Under the pieces are notes generated by a model. It made no database searches. It worked only from the letters and a program-made list of their open reading frames with translations, and was not told the DNA's origin. This document shows positions 7,829 through 17,336 of a stretch of 64,000 nt of DNA, one piece after another (positions within the stretch are counted from its first letter, which is position 1; the number at the start of each line of letters is the position of its first letter). Source of the DNA: Pseudodesulfovibrio thermohalotolerans (GTDB lineage: Bacteria > Desulfobacterota > Desulfovibrionia > Desulfovibrionales > Desulfovibrionaceae); assembly GCF_021353295.2 (NCBI RefSeq), contig NZ_CP120635.1:1667501-1731500 (forward strand), read 5' to 3'. The translations under genes and the position numbers were made by a program.

Positions 7829-9208
7829 ATGGAAAGACTTCCCTGCGTCCTGACCATCGCCGGTTCCGATTCCGGCGGGGGGGCTGGCATTCAGGCTGAT
7901 CTTAAAGCCATAACCATGCTCGGCGGGTTCGGGGCGAGCGTTATCACCGCGCTGACTGCCCAGAATACCGCAGCCGTGACCGGCATTCATGCCCCTTCGG
8001 CCAGGTTTGTGGCTCTGCAACTCAAGACCGTGCTCGATGATATTCGGGTGGACGCGGCCAAAACGGGAATGCTCTTTTCCGCTCCGATCATCGAAGCCGT
8101 GGCGGACGGGTTGAAGAACAAGACTTTTCCCCTGGTGGTTGACCCGGTTTGCGTGGCTACAGCGGGCGGCAAGCTCCTGCAGGATGATGCCGTGGAGGCC
8201 ATGGTGGACCGGATGTTTCCTCTTGCGGACCTGCTTACCCCGAACATACCCGAGGCCGAATTGTTCACGGGCATGAAGCTCAAGAGCAGGGAGGATGTCT
8301 TTCTGGCTGGAAGGCGACTGCTCGATATGGGGCCGAAGTCGGTGCTCATCAAGGGCGGACATGCCGATTCCCTGGCCGTGACCGACTGGTTCATGCGGCC
8401 GGGGGCCGAGCCGATTCCCTTCATGCAGCGGCGGGTCGACACGGATTGCACCCATGGTACAGGCTGTACCCTGTCCGCATCCATCGCCACCGGACTGGCC
8501 CGGGGACTGGATATGGAGGCGGCCATCCTGCGGGCCCAGGAGTATCTGAATCTGGCCTTGCGGGCCGGTTACCGGCTTGGAGAAGGGGGCGGCCCGCCCA
8601 ACCATCTCGCGCCGAGGATAAAGGAGCGGGCCAGGGAGACTGTTTTGGCCGCGGTGGATGACCTGGGCAGACGGCTGGCGGCTGTTCCCGGGTTCGAAGC
8701 ATTGTTGCCGCGCGGCAGGACCAATGTGGCCGTTGCCGTGCCTTTTGCTGATTCTTTTCGCGACGTGGCGGGTTTTTCCGGCGGGTTCATCGCCTTGGCG
8801 CGCGGTGGCGTGGATGTGATCGGATATCCCGATTTCGGAGCGCCTGAGCGTGCCTCGGCGTTGCTGCTGTCCGCTCGGATGGTGCTGCCGGAGGTTCAAT
8901 GCGCCATGACACTGCGGGGCGGCGAGGGTGTCCGCGATGTTCTCGCCGAGCTTGGCATGGAGGTCGCCTGGATGGATTGGGAAGGGCGGCCCGAGTACGT
9001 CGACGGCGAAGGTCACGGGTTCGAGGAGTGGGGCGGATTGGAAGCCCTCAAGTCGCATCCGGTGCCGGGGGATGTCAGGGTGCTGGGCGATCCGGGCGGC
9101 ACTGGCAGGGAGCCTGCCATTCACGTGCTGGCCGAAAACGTGGACGAGTTGCTGGTCGTTTTGCGCAAAATCACCGACAAGCTGGTCGGAAACGTCGATG
9201 AAATGTAG
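7829..9208 (+). CDS. thiD: ThiD-ThiN fusion: HMP-phosphate kinase / thiamine-phosphate synthase
   Basis: 459 residues, ATG with TTGGAGG upstream. Residues 1-270 are ThiD (hydroxymethylpyrimidine kinase/HMP-P kinase). They show TIAGSDSGGGAGIQADLKA near the start and the anion-hole/catalytic segment CTHGTGCTLSASIATGL near 210-226. Residues about 280-455 are a ThiN-type domain (RGRTNVAVAV, GDPGGTGREPAIHVLAENVDEL). ThiN replaces ThiE for joining HMP-PP to thiazole phosphate in archaea and some bacteria. The conserved Arg (GREP) and His (AIHVL) of ThiN are present. The protein would therefore carry out the last pyrimidine steps and the coupling step. No TPP riboswitch is seen in the 60-bp leader. 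Confidence 0.92.
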   Translation: MERLPCVLTIAGSDSGGGAGIQADLKAITMLGGFGASVITALTAQNTAAVTGIHAPSARFVALQLKTVLDDIRVDAAKTGMLFSAPIIEAVADGLKNKTFPLVVDPVCVATAGGKLLQDDAVEAMVDRMFPLADLLTPNIPEAELFTGMKLKSREDVFLAGRRLLDMGPKSVLIKGGHADSLAVTDWFMRPGAEPIPFMQRRVDTDCTHGTGCTLSASIATGLARGLDMEAAILRAQEYLNLALRAGYRLGEGGGPPNHLAPRIKERARETVLAAVDDLGRRLAAVPGFEALLPRGRTNVAVAVPFADSFRDVAGFSGGFIALARGGVDVIGYPDFGAPERASALLLSARMVLPEVQCAMTLRGGEGVRDVLAELGMEVAWMDWEGRPEYVDGEGHGFEEWGGLEALKSHPVPGDVRVLGDPGGTGREPAIHVLAENVDELLVVLRKITDKLVGNVDEM

Positions 9209-9236
9209 ATTTCCGTCGCCGTACCGCCCCTATAGG

Positions 9237-9266
9237 TTGACATATGCGCGAGAGCTTGCTTAAACA
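9237..9266 (+). promoter_or_regulatory. Candidate promoter of tRNA-Leu
   Basis: TTGACA (9237-9242), an 18-nt spacer, then TAAACA (9261-9266), placing the start a few bases before the mature tRNA at 9280. It may also drive tig, which begins 52 bp after the tRNA with no terminator between. Confidence 0.5.
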
Positions 9267-9279
9267 GCACGTTCTTTTT

Positions 9280-9364
9280 GCGGGCGTGGCGGAATTGGTA
9301 AACGCGCCAGATTTAGGATCTGGTACCTCACGGTTTGGGGGTTCGAGTCCCTCCGCCCGCACCA
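9280..9364 (+). tRNA. leuU-type: tRNA-Leu (anticodon UAG)
   Basis: 85 nt. The acceptor stem GCGGGCG (9280-9286) pairs with CGCCCGC (9354-9360). The anticodon arm is CCAGA-TTTAGGA-TCTGG with anticodon TAG. The T arm is GGGGGTTCGAGTCCCTC, and there is a short variable arm. CCA is encoded (9362-9364). It reads CUA and related Leu codons. It sits between thiDN and tig. Confidence 0.96.
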
Positions 9365-9415
9365 CAAAATGCCATATTTACGCGCCTGCCCAGGCGTTTG
9401 AGGAGGATACGTCTC

Positions 9416-10912
9416 ATGGAATACAATGTTGAAGAACTTTCCCCGGTGAAACGCAAAATCACCGTGGATGTCCCTGCCGAAGAGGTCAATGCCGCTCTCT
9501 CCGCCACCGTTGCCCTGTATCGTATGCAGGCCGACGTCAAGGGCTTCCGCAAGGGCAAGGTGCCGTCCTCGGTCGTCGAGTCCAAGTACCACAAGCAGGT
9601 CTATGGCGAAGCGACCACCGATCTGATCAACTACCAGATCAACGAAATTCTGAGCGGCCTGGCCCTGCAACCCATGTCCCGCCTCGACGTGGATGCCGCG
9701 GAGCTGGTTCGGGACGAGGATTTCAGCTACTCCATCGAGTTCGAGGTCGCGCCCAAGCTTGACCTGCCCAAGTACAAGGGCCTTCAGGTCGACGAAGTGG
9801 ACGTTGAAGTCTCTGACGACGAGGTCGCCGAAGTCGAGGAGCGCATCCTCGAAAACAACGCCGAAGTGAAGGTCATCGAGGACGTCCGCGCCCCGAAGGA
9901 CGGCGAGGTTGCCTCCGTCAGCTTCGGCGCCTACCAGGATGGCAAAATCGTTGAGGGCATTCAGGCCGAGAATTTCGATCTGGTCCTGGGCCAGAATCAG
10001 GCCCTGCCTGAGTTCGAGGAGCTTATCAAGACCCTGACTCCCGGCGAAGGCGGCGAGACGGACATCACCTTCCCGGCCGACTTCATCAATGAGAATCTGG
10101 CTGGCCGGACCGTGACCATGAAGGCCAAGTTGCACGCGGTCAAGGAGCGCATCAAGCCCGAGATGACCGACGAAGTGGCCAAGAAGGCCGGTTTCAAGGA
10201 TGTTGAGACCATGCGCAAGGGCATTCGCGAGTCCTATGCCTCCCAGCGCAAGCAGATGAGCAAGTCCGCCGCCCAGAGCGAGCTTCTGACTTCCATCATC
10301 GACGGCATCGATGAATTTCCCCTGCCGCCGGCCATGGTCGAGGATCGTATCGACCGTCTGCTGAAGGATCTGGAATACCGCCTGGATCGTCAGGGCAAGG
10401 GCTTCCAGTCTCTGGGCAAGACCCCCGAGGAGCTGCGTGAGGGCTTCCGCACCGAAGCCGAGGGCTCCGTGAAGACCGAAATTCTGCTGCTAGCCGTTGC
10501 CGCTGAGGAAGGACTGGAAATCTCCCCCGAGGAGATCGACGCCACACTGTCCCATCTGGCCATGCAATCCCGTCAGCCCCTGCACGAGCTGAAGAAGTAC
10601 TATGAGGACAACAACCTCATCGTTCCTCTCAAGGACCGTCTGTTGTGCGACAAGGCTTCCGAGCTGATTTACGATTCTGCCGAGGTCAAGCTGATCGCTG
10701 CGCCCACCGAGGGTGCGGCCGCCAAGACCGAGACCGCTTCCGAGTCCGACGCGGACGGCGAGGCGAAGTCCGGCGGCATCCAGTTCAAGGACAAGGCCGA
10801 GGCTGTCGAGTGGGCCGTGAACACCTTGGGTCTCAAGGAATCCACCGCCAAGAGCTACTCCCTGTCCAAGCTCCAGGAGCGTGCCGACAAGTACGAGGCC
10901 GAACAGGCCTAA
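9416..10912 (+). CDS. tig: Trigger factor, ribosome-associated chaperone / PPIase
   Basis: 498 residues from ATG with GAGGAGG; the open frame runs back into the tRNA and the upstream codons are not coding. The ribosome-binding N domain holds the signature GFRKGKVP at about 45-52. The FKBP-like PPIase domain follows (about 150-245), then the helical arms. The protein is longer than the E. coli one (432). After about residue 428 there is an Ala/Glu/Ser linker, then a separate helical tail of about 45 residues (IQFKDKAEAVEWAVNTLGLK...) that resembles small SAP-like helix-extended-loop-helix domains. tig lies upstream of clpP-clpX as in many bacteria. Confidence 0.95.
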   Translation: MEYNVEELSPVKRKITVDVPAEEVNAALSATVALYRMQADVKGFRKGKVPSSVVESKYHKQVYGEATTDLINYQINEILSGLALQPMSRLDVDAAELVRDEDFSYSIEFEVAPKLDLPKYKGLQVDEVDVEVSDDEVAEVEERILENNAEVKVIEDVRAPKDGEVASVSFGAYQDGKIVEGIQAENFDLVLGQNQALPEFEELIKTLTPGEGGETDITFPADFINENLAGRTVTMKAKLHAVKERIKPEMTDEVAKKAGFKDVETMRKGIRESYASQRKQMSKSAAQSELLTSIIDGIDEFPLPPAMVEDRIDRLLKDLEYRLDRQGKGFQSLGKTPEELREGFRTEAEGSVKTEILLLAVAAEEGLEISPEEIDATLSHLAMQSRQPLHELKKYYEDNNLIVPLKDRLLCDKASELIYDSAEVKLIAAPTEGAAAKTETASESDADGEAKSGGIQFKDKAEAVEWAVNTLGLKESTAKSYSLSKLQERADKYEAEQA

Positions 10913-10937
10913 GCTTTCGGAAACGAAACAAGACGAG

Positions 10938-10972
10938 CGGCGGTCCGGGAACTTCCGGGCCGCCGTTTTTTT
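10938..10972 (+). terminator. Intrinsic terminator after tig
   Basis: CGGCGG-T-CCGG (10938-10948) pairs with CCGG-G-CCGCCG (10955-10965) with a central G-U, followed by seven T residues. Confidence 0.85.
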
Positions 10973-10980
10973 CAGCCGCT

Positions 10981-11009
10981 CTTGACCTTGCCTCGCGGAT
11001 GCCTATTTG
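10981..11009 (+). promoter_or_regulatory. Candidate clpPX promoter, possibly heat-shock type
   Basis: CTTGACC (10981-10987) is followed by CCTATTTG (11002-11009). Read as sigma-70 it is TTGACC-16-TATTTG. Read as sigma-32 it resembles CTTGAA...CCCATNT with the usual 13-15 nt gap. It lies about 170 bp before clpP and after the tig terminator, so clpP-clpX can be transcribed on their own. Confidence 0.4.
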
Positions 11010-11181
11010 GTTCCGTGAGCGTGGGAAGTTTCCCCTTGTCCTCACAGGGGAAATATCTCATAATCAATGTCGTAAAACTGAGTGGATACGGGCCTTGGTC
11101 GCCCGTTTCGAGATAGCCGGAGAGCAATGATTTCCCTTCCGGCTTCCGATAAACCGCCCAATATCCTTCAAGGAGACATAC

Positions 11182-11790
11182 ATGGTCGCCATTCCGATGG
11201 TCATCGAAACAACCGGCCGCACCGAACGTGCGTACGATATCTATTCCCGGCTCCTCAAAGACCGGATCATCCTGCTCGGCAGCGCTATCGACGATCACGT
11301 GGCCAGCCTCATTTGCGCTCAGCTCCTGTTTCTGGAGTCCGAAGATCCGGAAAAGGAAATTTATATGTATATCAACTCGCCGGGCGGCGTCGTGACCGCC
11401 GGCATGGCCATCTACGACACCATGCAGTACATCTCCGCCCCGGTGGCCACCTTGTGCCTCGGCCAGGCGGCCAGCATGGGCTCGCTGTTGCTCGCGGCTG
11501 GCGAGAAGGGGATGCGTTACGCATTGCCGCACAGCCGAATTCTGATTCACCAGCCGCTGGGCGGCGCGCAGGGCCAGGCGTCGGATATTTCCATCCATGC
11601 CAAGGAAATTCTGCGCATGAAGGACGAGCTTAACGGCATCCTGGCCCATCATACCGGGCAGTCCCTGGAAAAGATCACTGCGGACACGGACCGCGATTAT
11701 TTCATGTCGTCCGAGGAAGCCCTCGAATACGGACTCATCGACAAGGTCATGAAGTCCAGGGCGGACGTGGACGAAAGCATTAAGGGTTAA
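11182..11790 (+). CDS. clpP: ATP-dependent Clp protease proteolytic subunit
   Basis: 202 residues, ATG preceded by CAAGGAGACATAC. This is the serine peptidase of family S14 that forms the 14-mer barrel fed by ClpX or ClpA. The catalytic triad is visible: S98 in [15 protein letters not shown]123 in [12 protein letters not shown] and D172 in the DRDYFMS segment. The length matches E. coli ClpP after its short propeptide. clpX follows after 5 bp, so the two are co-transcribed; clpA, the other partner, is at 38.2 kb. Confidence 0.98.
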   Translation: MVAIPMVIETTGRTERAYDIYSRLLKDRIILLGSAIDDHVASLICAQLLFLESEDPEKEIYMYINSPGGVVTAGMAIYDTMQYISAPVATLCLGQAASMGSLLLAAGEKGMRYALPHSRILIHQPLGGAQGQASDISIHAKEILRMKDELNGILAHHTGQSLEKITADTDRDYFMSSEEALEYGLIDKVMKSRADVDESIKG

Positions 11791-11795
11791 CCGTC

Positions 11796-13052
11796 ATGAC
11801 GACTGAAAAGAAGAATAATTCACCGGATCTGTGCTGCTCGTTCTGCCGTAAGACGCAGGCGAAGGTGCAGCGGCTTATCGCCGGGCCGGACGTATACATC
11901 TGCGACGAGTGCGTCGCCCTGTGCAACGACATCATGGCTCAGGAGACCATCAGCGAGGAATTCGAGGATGGCCGCCTGCTCCCCCCGCAGGAGATCAAGG
12001 ACCTGCTGGATCAGTATGTCATCGGTCAGGACCAGGCCAAGAAGATTCTGGCCGTGGCCGTGCACAACCACTACAAGCGTGTGCTGTATGCTTCGGCCAA
12101 CACGGCTGCCGACGATGTCGAGATAGACAAGTCCAACATCCTGCTCATCGGGCCTACCGGCTCGGGCAAGACGCTGTTGGCCCAAACCCTGGCCCGGGTC
12201 CTCAAGGTCCCGTTCGCCATCGCCGACGCCACCACCCTGACCGAGGCCGGTTATGTGGGCGAGGACGTGGAGAACATCCTGGTGCAGTTGCTCCAGAATG
12301 CCGACTACGACATCGACGCGGCTTCCCGGGGCATCATCTACATAGACGAGATCGACAAGGTCGCCCGCAAGGGTGATTCCCCGTCCATCACCCGGGACGT
12401 TTCGGGCGAGGGCGTGCAGCAGGCTTTGCTCAAGATCATCGAAGGCACCGAGGCCAATATCCCGCCCAAGGGAGGCCGCAAGCACCCCCAGCAGGAGTTC
12501 ATCCGCATGGACACCTCGAACATCCTGTTCATCCTGGGTGGCGCGTTCATTGGCCTGGACAAGATCGTGCAGCAGCGCAGGCAGGGCTCCGGAATGGGGT
12601 TCGGCGCCAAGGTCGAGGCCAAGAAGGAAATGGCTTTGGGCGAGCTTTTCGCCATGGCTGAGCCCATGGACCTCACCAAGTTCGGCCTGATTCCTGAGTT
12701 TGTGGGCCGTATCCCGGTTCAGACCGCTCTGGAGGAGTTGACCGAGGACGACCTGGTGCGCATCCTGACCGAGCCGAAGAATGCGCTCGTCAAGCAGTAC
12801 CGAAAGCTTTTCGAGCTGGACAAGGTGGAGTTGACCTTCACCGAGAACGCGTTGCGGGCCATCGCCAAGAAGGCCATCGAGCGCAAGACCGGCGCGCGCG
12901 GTCTGCGCAACGTGCTGGAAAAGACCATGCTCGACATCATGTACAAGCTTCCGGCCATGCCCGACGTGCGCGAGTGCGTAATCAACACGGCCGTGGTCGA
13001 AAAGGACATGGATCCGCTGCTCCTGTATCATCAGGAAGTTAAGTCCGCATAG
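11796..13052 (+). CDS. clpX: ATP-dependent Clp protease ATP-binding subunit ClpX
   Basis: 418 residues. The N-terminal C4 zinc-binding domain has C14, C17, C36 and C39 (CSFC...CDEC). The AAA+ module has Walker A GPTGSGKT, Walker B IIYIDEID and the ClpP-docking region typical of the family. It unfolds tagged or native substrates and passes them to ClpP. The length is normal. The gene is coupled to clpP across a 5-bp gap. A GC-rich hairpin (13108-13124) lies between it and lon but lacks a proper T run. Confidence 0.98.
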   Translation: MTTEKKNNSPDLCCSFCRKTQAKVQRLIAGPDVYICDECVALCNDIMAQETISEEFEDGRLLPPQEIKDLLDQYVIGQDQAKKILAVAVHNHYKRVLYASANTAADDVEIDKSNILLIGPTGSGKTLLAQTLARVLKVPFAIADATTLTEAGYVGEDVENILVQLLQNADYDIDAASRGIIYIDEIDKVARKGDSPSITRDVSGEGVQQALLKIIEGTEANIPPKGGRKHPQQEFIRMDTSNILFILGGAFIGLDKIVQQRRQGSGMGFGAKVEAKKEMALGELFAMAEPMDLTKFGLIPEFVGRIPVQTALEELTEDDLVRILTEPKNALVKQYRKLFELDKVELTFTENALRAIAKKAIERKTGARGLRNVLEKTMLDIMYKLPAMPDVRECVINTAVVEKDMDPLLLYHQEVKSA

Positions 13053-13063
13053 GACGCTTCGGA

Positions 13064-13091
13064 TTGACATTCCGCCCGCGGGCCTTACTTT
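13064..13091 (+). promoter_or_regulatory. Candidate lon promoter
   Basis: TTGACA (13064-13069), a 16-nt spacer, then TACTTT (13086-13091), 65 bp before lon. The -10 region CCTTACTTT resembles the CCTATTT at clpP and trxA, hinting at shared stress control (inference). Confidence 0.4.
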
Positions 13092-13107
13092 CACTGCATC
13101 GGCGGTA

Positions 13108-13124
13108 GCCCCCTTTTCGGGGGC
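13108..13124 (+). terminator. Weak terminator-like hairpin between clpX and lon
   Basis: GCCCCC (13108-13113) pairs with GGGGGC (13119-13124). The T-rich stretch follows only after 7 nt (CTTATTTT). It could be a weak terminator of clpX or a leader element of lon. Confidence 0.35.
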
Positions 13125-13155
13125 GCACGCCTTATTTTAACCCTCGGAGGAATTA

Positions 13156-15618
13156 ATGCCGACTTTCAGTTTCGACGGCAAGAAATCCCCTGATGCCATG
13201 ACCCTCCCGATGATGTCGTTGAGGGAAGTGGTTATGTTTCCGAAATCCATCGTTCCGCTTTTCGTGGGACGTGAGGCCTCCATCAAGGCCATAGAGACCG
13301 CGGTAGCAGACTTCGGCAAGCAGATTTTCCTGGTCACCCAGAAAAGCCCTGAGAAGGAACACCCCGAAGCGGGTGACCTGTATCGGGTCGGTACGGTCAG
13401 CAAGATTTTGCAGATGCTCCGTCTGCCCGACGGCACCATCAAGGTGTTGTTCGAGGGCGTGTCCCGCGCTGAGTGGGACCCGGAAATCGACATGATCCCT
13501 TATGCCGAAGAGGAGGGCGACTACCCCAAGGCCCGGTTCCGGACCCTGGATGACGCCGGTGTGGATTCGGCCGAAGCCGACGCGCTTATCCGCGTGGTCC
13601 AGGATTCCCTGGAAGAGTTCGGCAAGGTCAACAAGAAGGTGGCCCCCGAGGCCATTCTGGCCATGTCCACCATCAAGGACGCGGGGCAGCTCGCCGACCA
13701 GATCATGCCGCACCTCAAGATCGATTTCTCTCGGAAGCAGGAGATTCTTGAAGAGCTGGATCCCAACCGCCGTCTGGAGCGCGTGTATGAGCTCCTGCTC
13801 GGCGAGATCGAGATCGTCTCCATCGAGAAGCGCGTCAAGGGACGCGTCAAGGAACAGATGGAGAAGAACCAGCGGGAGTATTATCTCAACGAGCAGGTCA
13901 AGGCCATCAACAAGGAGATGGGCCGAGAAGACGATCCTCAGGCCGAGGCGCAGGAGCTGGAGGCCCAGCTTGACGCCAAGCCCATGTCCGAGGAGAACCG
14001 CGAGCGGGTCCGCAAGGAAATCAAGAAGATGCGGACCATGCAGTCGTCGAGTGCGGAGTACACCGTGGTCCGCAACTATATCGACTGGGTGCTCGACCTC
14101 CCCTGGGACAATATCAAGGACGACAAGGATGTGGACATCTCCAGGGCCCGGGCCATCCTCGATGAGGATCACTATGGCCTGGAAAAGCCCAAGGAGCGCA
14201 TCCTCGAATATCTGGCCGTGCAGACCCTGGTGGAGACCATGAAAGGTCCCATCCTCTGTTTCGTCGGCCCTCCGGGCGTGGGCAAGACCTCCATCGCCCG
14301 TTCCATCGCTCGTTCCATGGACCGCGAGTTCCTTCGCCTGTCTCTGGGCGGCGTGCGCGACGAGGCCGAGATTCGCGGCCATCGCCGGACCTATGTGGGC
14401 GCCATGCCCGGCAAGATCATCCAGTCGCTGAAGCGGGTGAAGTACAACAACCCGGTCATCTGCCTGGATGAGGTGGACAAGATGTCCGCCGATTTTCGTG
14501 GCGATCCGTCCGCAGCCCTGCTCGAAGTGCTGGACCCGGAGCAGAACTACGCCTTCAACGATCACTATCTTGATCTGGATTACGACCTGTCCAAGGTGTT
14601 CTTCATCACCACGGCCAACAATCTGGAAGGCATTCCGCTGCCGTTGCAGGACCGCATGGAGATCATCCGGCTGCCCGGCTACCTGGAAACCGAGAAGATG
14701 GAGATCGCCAAGGGCTTCCTTCTGCCCAAGCAGATCAAGCAGCACGGTCTCGGCTCCGAGAATCTCAAGATATCGGACAACGCCGTTCTGGACGTGATTC
14801 GCTACTACACGAAGGAAGCGGGCGTCCGTAACCTGGAGCGCGAGATCGCCTCCATCTGCCGGAAGACCGCCATGAAGATCGTGGATTCCCATGATCGCGA
14901 CAAGTCCGTCACCGTATCCAAGCAGAGCCTGCAGAAGATGCTCGGCGTGACCAAGTATACCTACGGCGAGCGCGAGGAGGAATCCCAGGTCGGCGTGTGC
15001 AACGGTCTGGCCTGGACCCAGCTTGGCGGCGAGATGCTGCTCGTGGAAGTGGTACTTATGCCCGGCAAGGGCAAGGTGGAGATCACCGGCAAGCTTGGTG
15101 ACGTGATGAAGGAATCCGCGAGAGCGGCAGTTTCCTACATCCGGTCCCGGTCTGACCTGTTGGGGCTCAAGCCCGACTTCTACAAGTTGGTGGATATCCA
15201 CATCCACGTGCCCGACGGAGCCACTCCCAAGGACGGCCCGTCCGCAGGTATCACCCTGACCACGGCGCTTGTCTCCGCGTTGTTGAACATTCCGGTTCGC
15301 CACGACCTGGCCATGACCGGCGAGATCACCTTGCGCGGCCGCGTTCTGCCCATCGGCGGACTGCGCGAGAAGCTCCTGGCGGCCCATCGCGGGCTTATCA
15401 AGACCGTGCTCATTCCCGCGGAGAACGAAAAGAACCTCCAGGATGTGCCCAAGGAAATCCTCAAGGACCTTGAGGTGATCCCGGTCAAGACAATGGATCA
15501 GGTCATCGATAAGGCCCTGAAAGGGAGTTCCCGGAACGTCTGGGTTCGAAACCATGGCGAAGCGCCGGTAGCGGCCGGACTCCTCAAGGAGGAGTTCCAG
15601 CGGCCCGCACGCCAGTAA
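13156..15618 (+). CDS. lon: ATP-dependent protease Lon (La)
   Basis: 820 residues, ATG with CGGAGGAATTA. An N-terminal substrate-binding LAN domain begins around residue 15 ([13 protein letters not shown]). A coiled coil and the AAA+ domain follow, with Walker A GPPGVGKT near 371-378 and [10 protein letters not shown] as Walker B. The C-terminal protease domain has the Ser-Lys dyad S696 (DGPSAGITL) and K739 ([13 protein letters not shown]), spaced 43 residues as in E. coli. It degrades damaged and regulatory proteins in the cytoplasm. It lies directly after clpPX in a quality-control cluster. Confidence 0.98.
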   Translation: MPTFSFDGKKSPDAMTLPMMSLREVVMFPKSIVPLFVGREASIKAIETAVADFGKQIFLVTQKSPEKEHPEAGDLYRVGTVSKILQMLRLPDGTIKVLFEGVSRAEWDPEIDMIPYAEEEGDYPKARFRTLDDAGVDSAEADALIRVVQDSLEEFGKVNKKVAPEAILAMSTIKDAGQLADQIMPHLKIDFSRKQEILEELDPNRRLERVYELLLGEIEIVSIEKRVKGRVKEQMEKNQREYYLNEQVKAINKEMGREDDPQAEAQELEAQLDAKPMSEENRERVRKEIKKMRTMQSSSAEYTVVRNYIDWVLDLPWDNIKDDKDVDISRARAILDEDHYGLEKPKERILEYLAVQTLVETMKGPILCFVGPPGVGKTSIARSIARSMDREFLRLSLGGVRDEAEIRGHRRTYVGAMPGKIIQSLKRVKYNNPVICLDEVDKMSADFRGDPSAALLEVLDPEQNYAFNDHYLDLDYDLSKVFFITTANNLEGIPLPLQDRMEIIRLPGYLETEKMEIAKGFLLPKQIKQHGLGSENLKISDNAVLDVIRYYTKEAGVRNLEREIASICRKTAMKIVDSHDRDKSVTVSKQSLQKMLGVTKYTYGEREEESQVGVCNGLAWTQLGGEMLLVEVVLMPGKGKVEITGKLGDVMKESARAAVSYIRSRSDLLGLKPDFYKLVDIHIHVPDGATPKDGPSAGITLTTALVSALLNIPVRHDLAMTGEITLRGRVLPIGGLREKLLAAHRGLIKTVLIPAENEKNLQDVPKEILKDLEVIPVKTMDQVIDKALKGSSRNVWVRNHGEAPVAAGLLKEEFQRPARQ

Positions 15619-15642
15619 GCTTCCGCATCATTGTTTGAAATT

Positions 15643-15673
15643 AAAGCCCGACGGTTTTGCCGTCGGGCTTTTT
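15643..15673 (+). terminator. Intrinsic terminator after lon
   Basis: AAAGCCCGACGG (15643-15654) and CCGTCGGGCTTT (15660-15671) form a perfect 12-bp stem around TTTTG, then TT. Confidence 0.88.
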
Positions 15674-15705
15674 CGTGTAGGCTGAAGAGAACATGGAGGT
15701 TTGTA

Positions 15706-16689
15706 ATGAGCGAACTTACGAGAAAAGAACGCGCCATGGGCGCGATAGTCGGCATGTACGTCGGAGACGCCCTCGGGCTGGGACCGCATTGGTATTACGA
15801 TCTCAACGAGTTGCGAGCCGCTTATGGCGATTGGATCACCGACTACATGCCGCCCAAGCCTGGGTGGTACCATGACGGATGCCTGGCAGGGGATGTTTCC
15901 CAGACCGGGCAGGTGTCCATGCTCCTGCTCGCTTCATTGGCTGAGCGCGGTGAATACGACGAGGCCGATTTCACAGGGCGTCTGGATGAATTCCTCGACA
16001 CTCTGGACGGCACTCCTCATGGCGGACGGTATACGGATATCGCCATGCGCGAGGTCTGGCAGGCCCGCAAGGGGGGCGTGCCGTGGGCCGAGGCAGGCGG
16101 TTTGTCGGATTCGGGCGAGGCTGCCGTGCGCGGAGTCATGCTCGCCGCGCGTTACGCAGCTGATCCTCGCGGGCTGGCCGCTCATGCCATGTCCAACATT
16201 CATCTGACCCATGCGGAGCCCTTTGTGGCCGCTCAGTCGCTGGCCTTCATTCTGGCCGTTTGCAGGCTGATTCGGGGCAAGACGCTGGAAAATTCCGGCA
16301 AGTCGCTTATGGGGTGGGCGCAGAAGGAAGTGGACAGGGCGCTCATCGATGTGTTCCTGCAACCCGGACTGGTCCATCAGGCGGCGACCGATCCCGCAAT
16401 CACGGTGGAACCGCCGGAGCGAATCGCCCAGATATACGGTCTGGCCTGTCAGCTCGGCTTCATGGTTCCTGCGGCGTACTGGCTTTCCAGCCGGTTTGCC
16501 GATTTCGAGACCGCTGTGCTTACGGCTGTGAACGGAGGCGGCAACAACATGGCTCGCGCCTGTCTGACCGGTGCTCTCTCCGGCGCGCTGGTCGGAATCG
16601 GCGGCATCCCGCAACGGTTCATCGACGGCTTGCGCGATCGGGACGAGATACTGGCTAACGCGGAAAAAGTTGCGTCTGTCCTGGAGTAG
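15706..16689 (+). CDS. ADP-ribosylglycohydrolase-fold protein lacking metal-binding Asp residues
   Basis: 327 residues, ATG with ATGGAGG upstream. Fold signatures are GMYVGDALGLGPHWYYD near the start and VNGGGNNMARACLTGALSGA near residue 280, the counterpart of GGDTDTNAAIAGALAG in DraG/ARH enzymes. The dinuclear metal ligands differ. The usual (S/T)DDT segment reads GDVSQTGQVSM and the C-terminal Asp pair is replaced by NNMAR. The sequence recalls the branch that includes J1-crystallin/SelJ-like proteins (from memory). It is probably not a conventional Mg-dependent ADP-ribosyl hydrolase; the substrate is unknown. Confidence 0.75.
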   Translation: MSELTRKERAMGAIVGMYVGDALGLGPHWYYDLNELRAAYGDWITDYMPPKPGWYHDGCLAGDVSQTGQVSMLLLASLAERGEYDEADFTGRLDEFLDTLDGTPHGGRYTDIAMREVWQARKGGVPWAEAGGLSDSGEAAVRGVMLAARYAADPRGLAAHAMSNIHLTHAEPFVAAQSLAFILAVCRLIRGKTLENSGKSLMGWAQKEVDRALIDVFLQPGLVHQAATDPAITVEPPERIAQIYGLACQLGFMVPAAYWLSSRFADFETAVLTAVNGGGNNMARACLTGALSGALVGIGGIPQRFIDGLRDRDEILANAEKVASVLE

Positions 16690-17220
16690 CTAGCCGGAAA
16701 GAGCCTGTCCCAGGTTGAGGGCGCTGATGGAGGTGAGCAGGGCGTTGTTCCTGAGCATCTGCATCCCCGGATTATCGCCTTTGGTGGTTGTCGAATTGTT
16801 GTTGTGCATCGCTTCCTTGGGATCGATGCCTCTCGGCTGGTAACCTTTTTCCCTTTCCTCTTCCTCTTTCTTGTCCGTTTTCCCGGGCATTTTGTCGGTC
16901 ATTGCGGAGAGGTGGGATTTGGTCTTAACGCCCGTGATCTTTTCGAGTTCCTTCTCGATGTCGCGGATGCGTTCCTTTTGCTCGTCCGTGGGATTGCCTT
17001 CGGCCATGGCCATGGTCTGGGCCAGGAGGTTTTGCAGGAAGATTACCCGGCTCTGTTCTTCCGGGGTAAGCTCCTTCTTGAAAGAAAGGGCGGAGCCGGA
17101 CGTTTCGTCCGCCTCTGCCTTGCCCGCTTCTTCTCCCACGGGCGATATGTTTCGCGATTGTCCTATCAGTCTGGCCGAGGCCTCCGGCCAGACGGTGGAC
17201 ATGTCCATTGATATCTGCAT
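16690..17220 (-). CDS. Hypothetical protein, acidic/helical
   Basis: 176 residues from MQISMDMSTVWPEAS, preceded by AAGGAGAACAG. There is no signal peptide and no Cys. A helical middle (ELTPEEQSRVIFLQNLLAQT; DEQKERIRDIEKELEKITGV) is followed by a Lys/Glu-rich stretch and a hydrophobic C-terminus ending NLGQALSG. The Ser/Thr/Asn-rich tail and the short N-terminus recall small secreted or flagellum-associated proteins of Desulfovibrio-like bacteria, but I know no named family. Its stop codon abuts the stop of the convergent gene ending at 16689. Confidence 0.6.
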   Translation of the reverse strand: MQISMDMSTVWPEASARLIGQSRNISPVGEEAGKAEADETSGSALSFKKELTPEEQSRVIFLQNLLAQTMAMAEGNPTDEQKERIRDIEKELEKITGVKTKSHLSAMTDKMPGKTDKKEEEEREKGYQPRGIDPKEAMHNNNSTTTKGDNPGMQMLRNNALLTSISALNLGQALSG

Positions 17221-17290
17221 CTGTTCTCCTTGGGGGAAAGATATTCCGCCCACGGAGAAAATGCAGGAATCGTTCCGGAAAAATGCTCCT

Positions 17291-17330
17291 AAAAAAAACG
17301 CGGCCCGCTTGAAGCGGGCCGCGTTTTTTT
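17291..17330. terminator. Strong bidirectional terminator
   Basis: ACGCGGCCCGCTT (17298-17310) and AGCGGGCCGCGT (17313-17324) form a GC-rich stem flanked by A7 and T7. On the minus strand it ends the M23 peptidase gene, whose stop lies at 17337. Confidence 0.9.
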
Positions 17331-17336
17331 AGGGAG

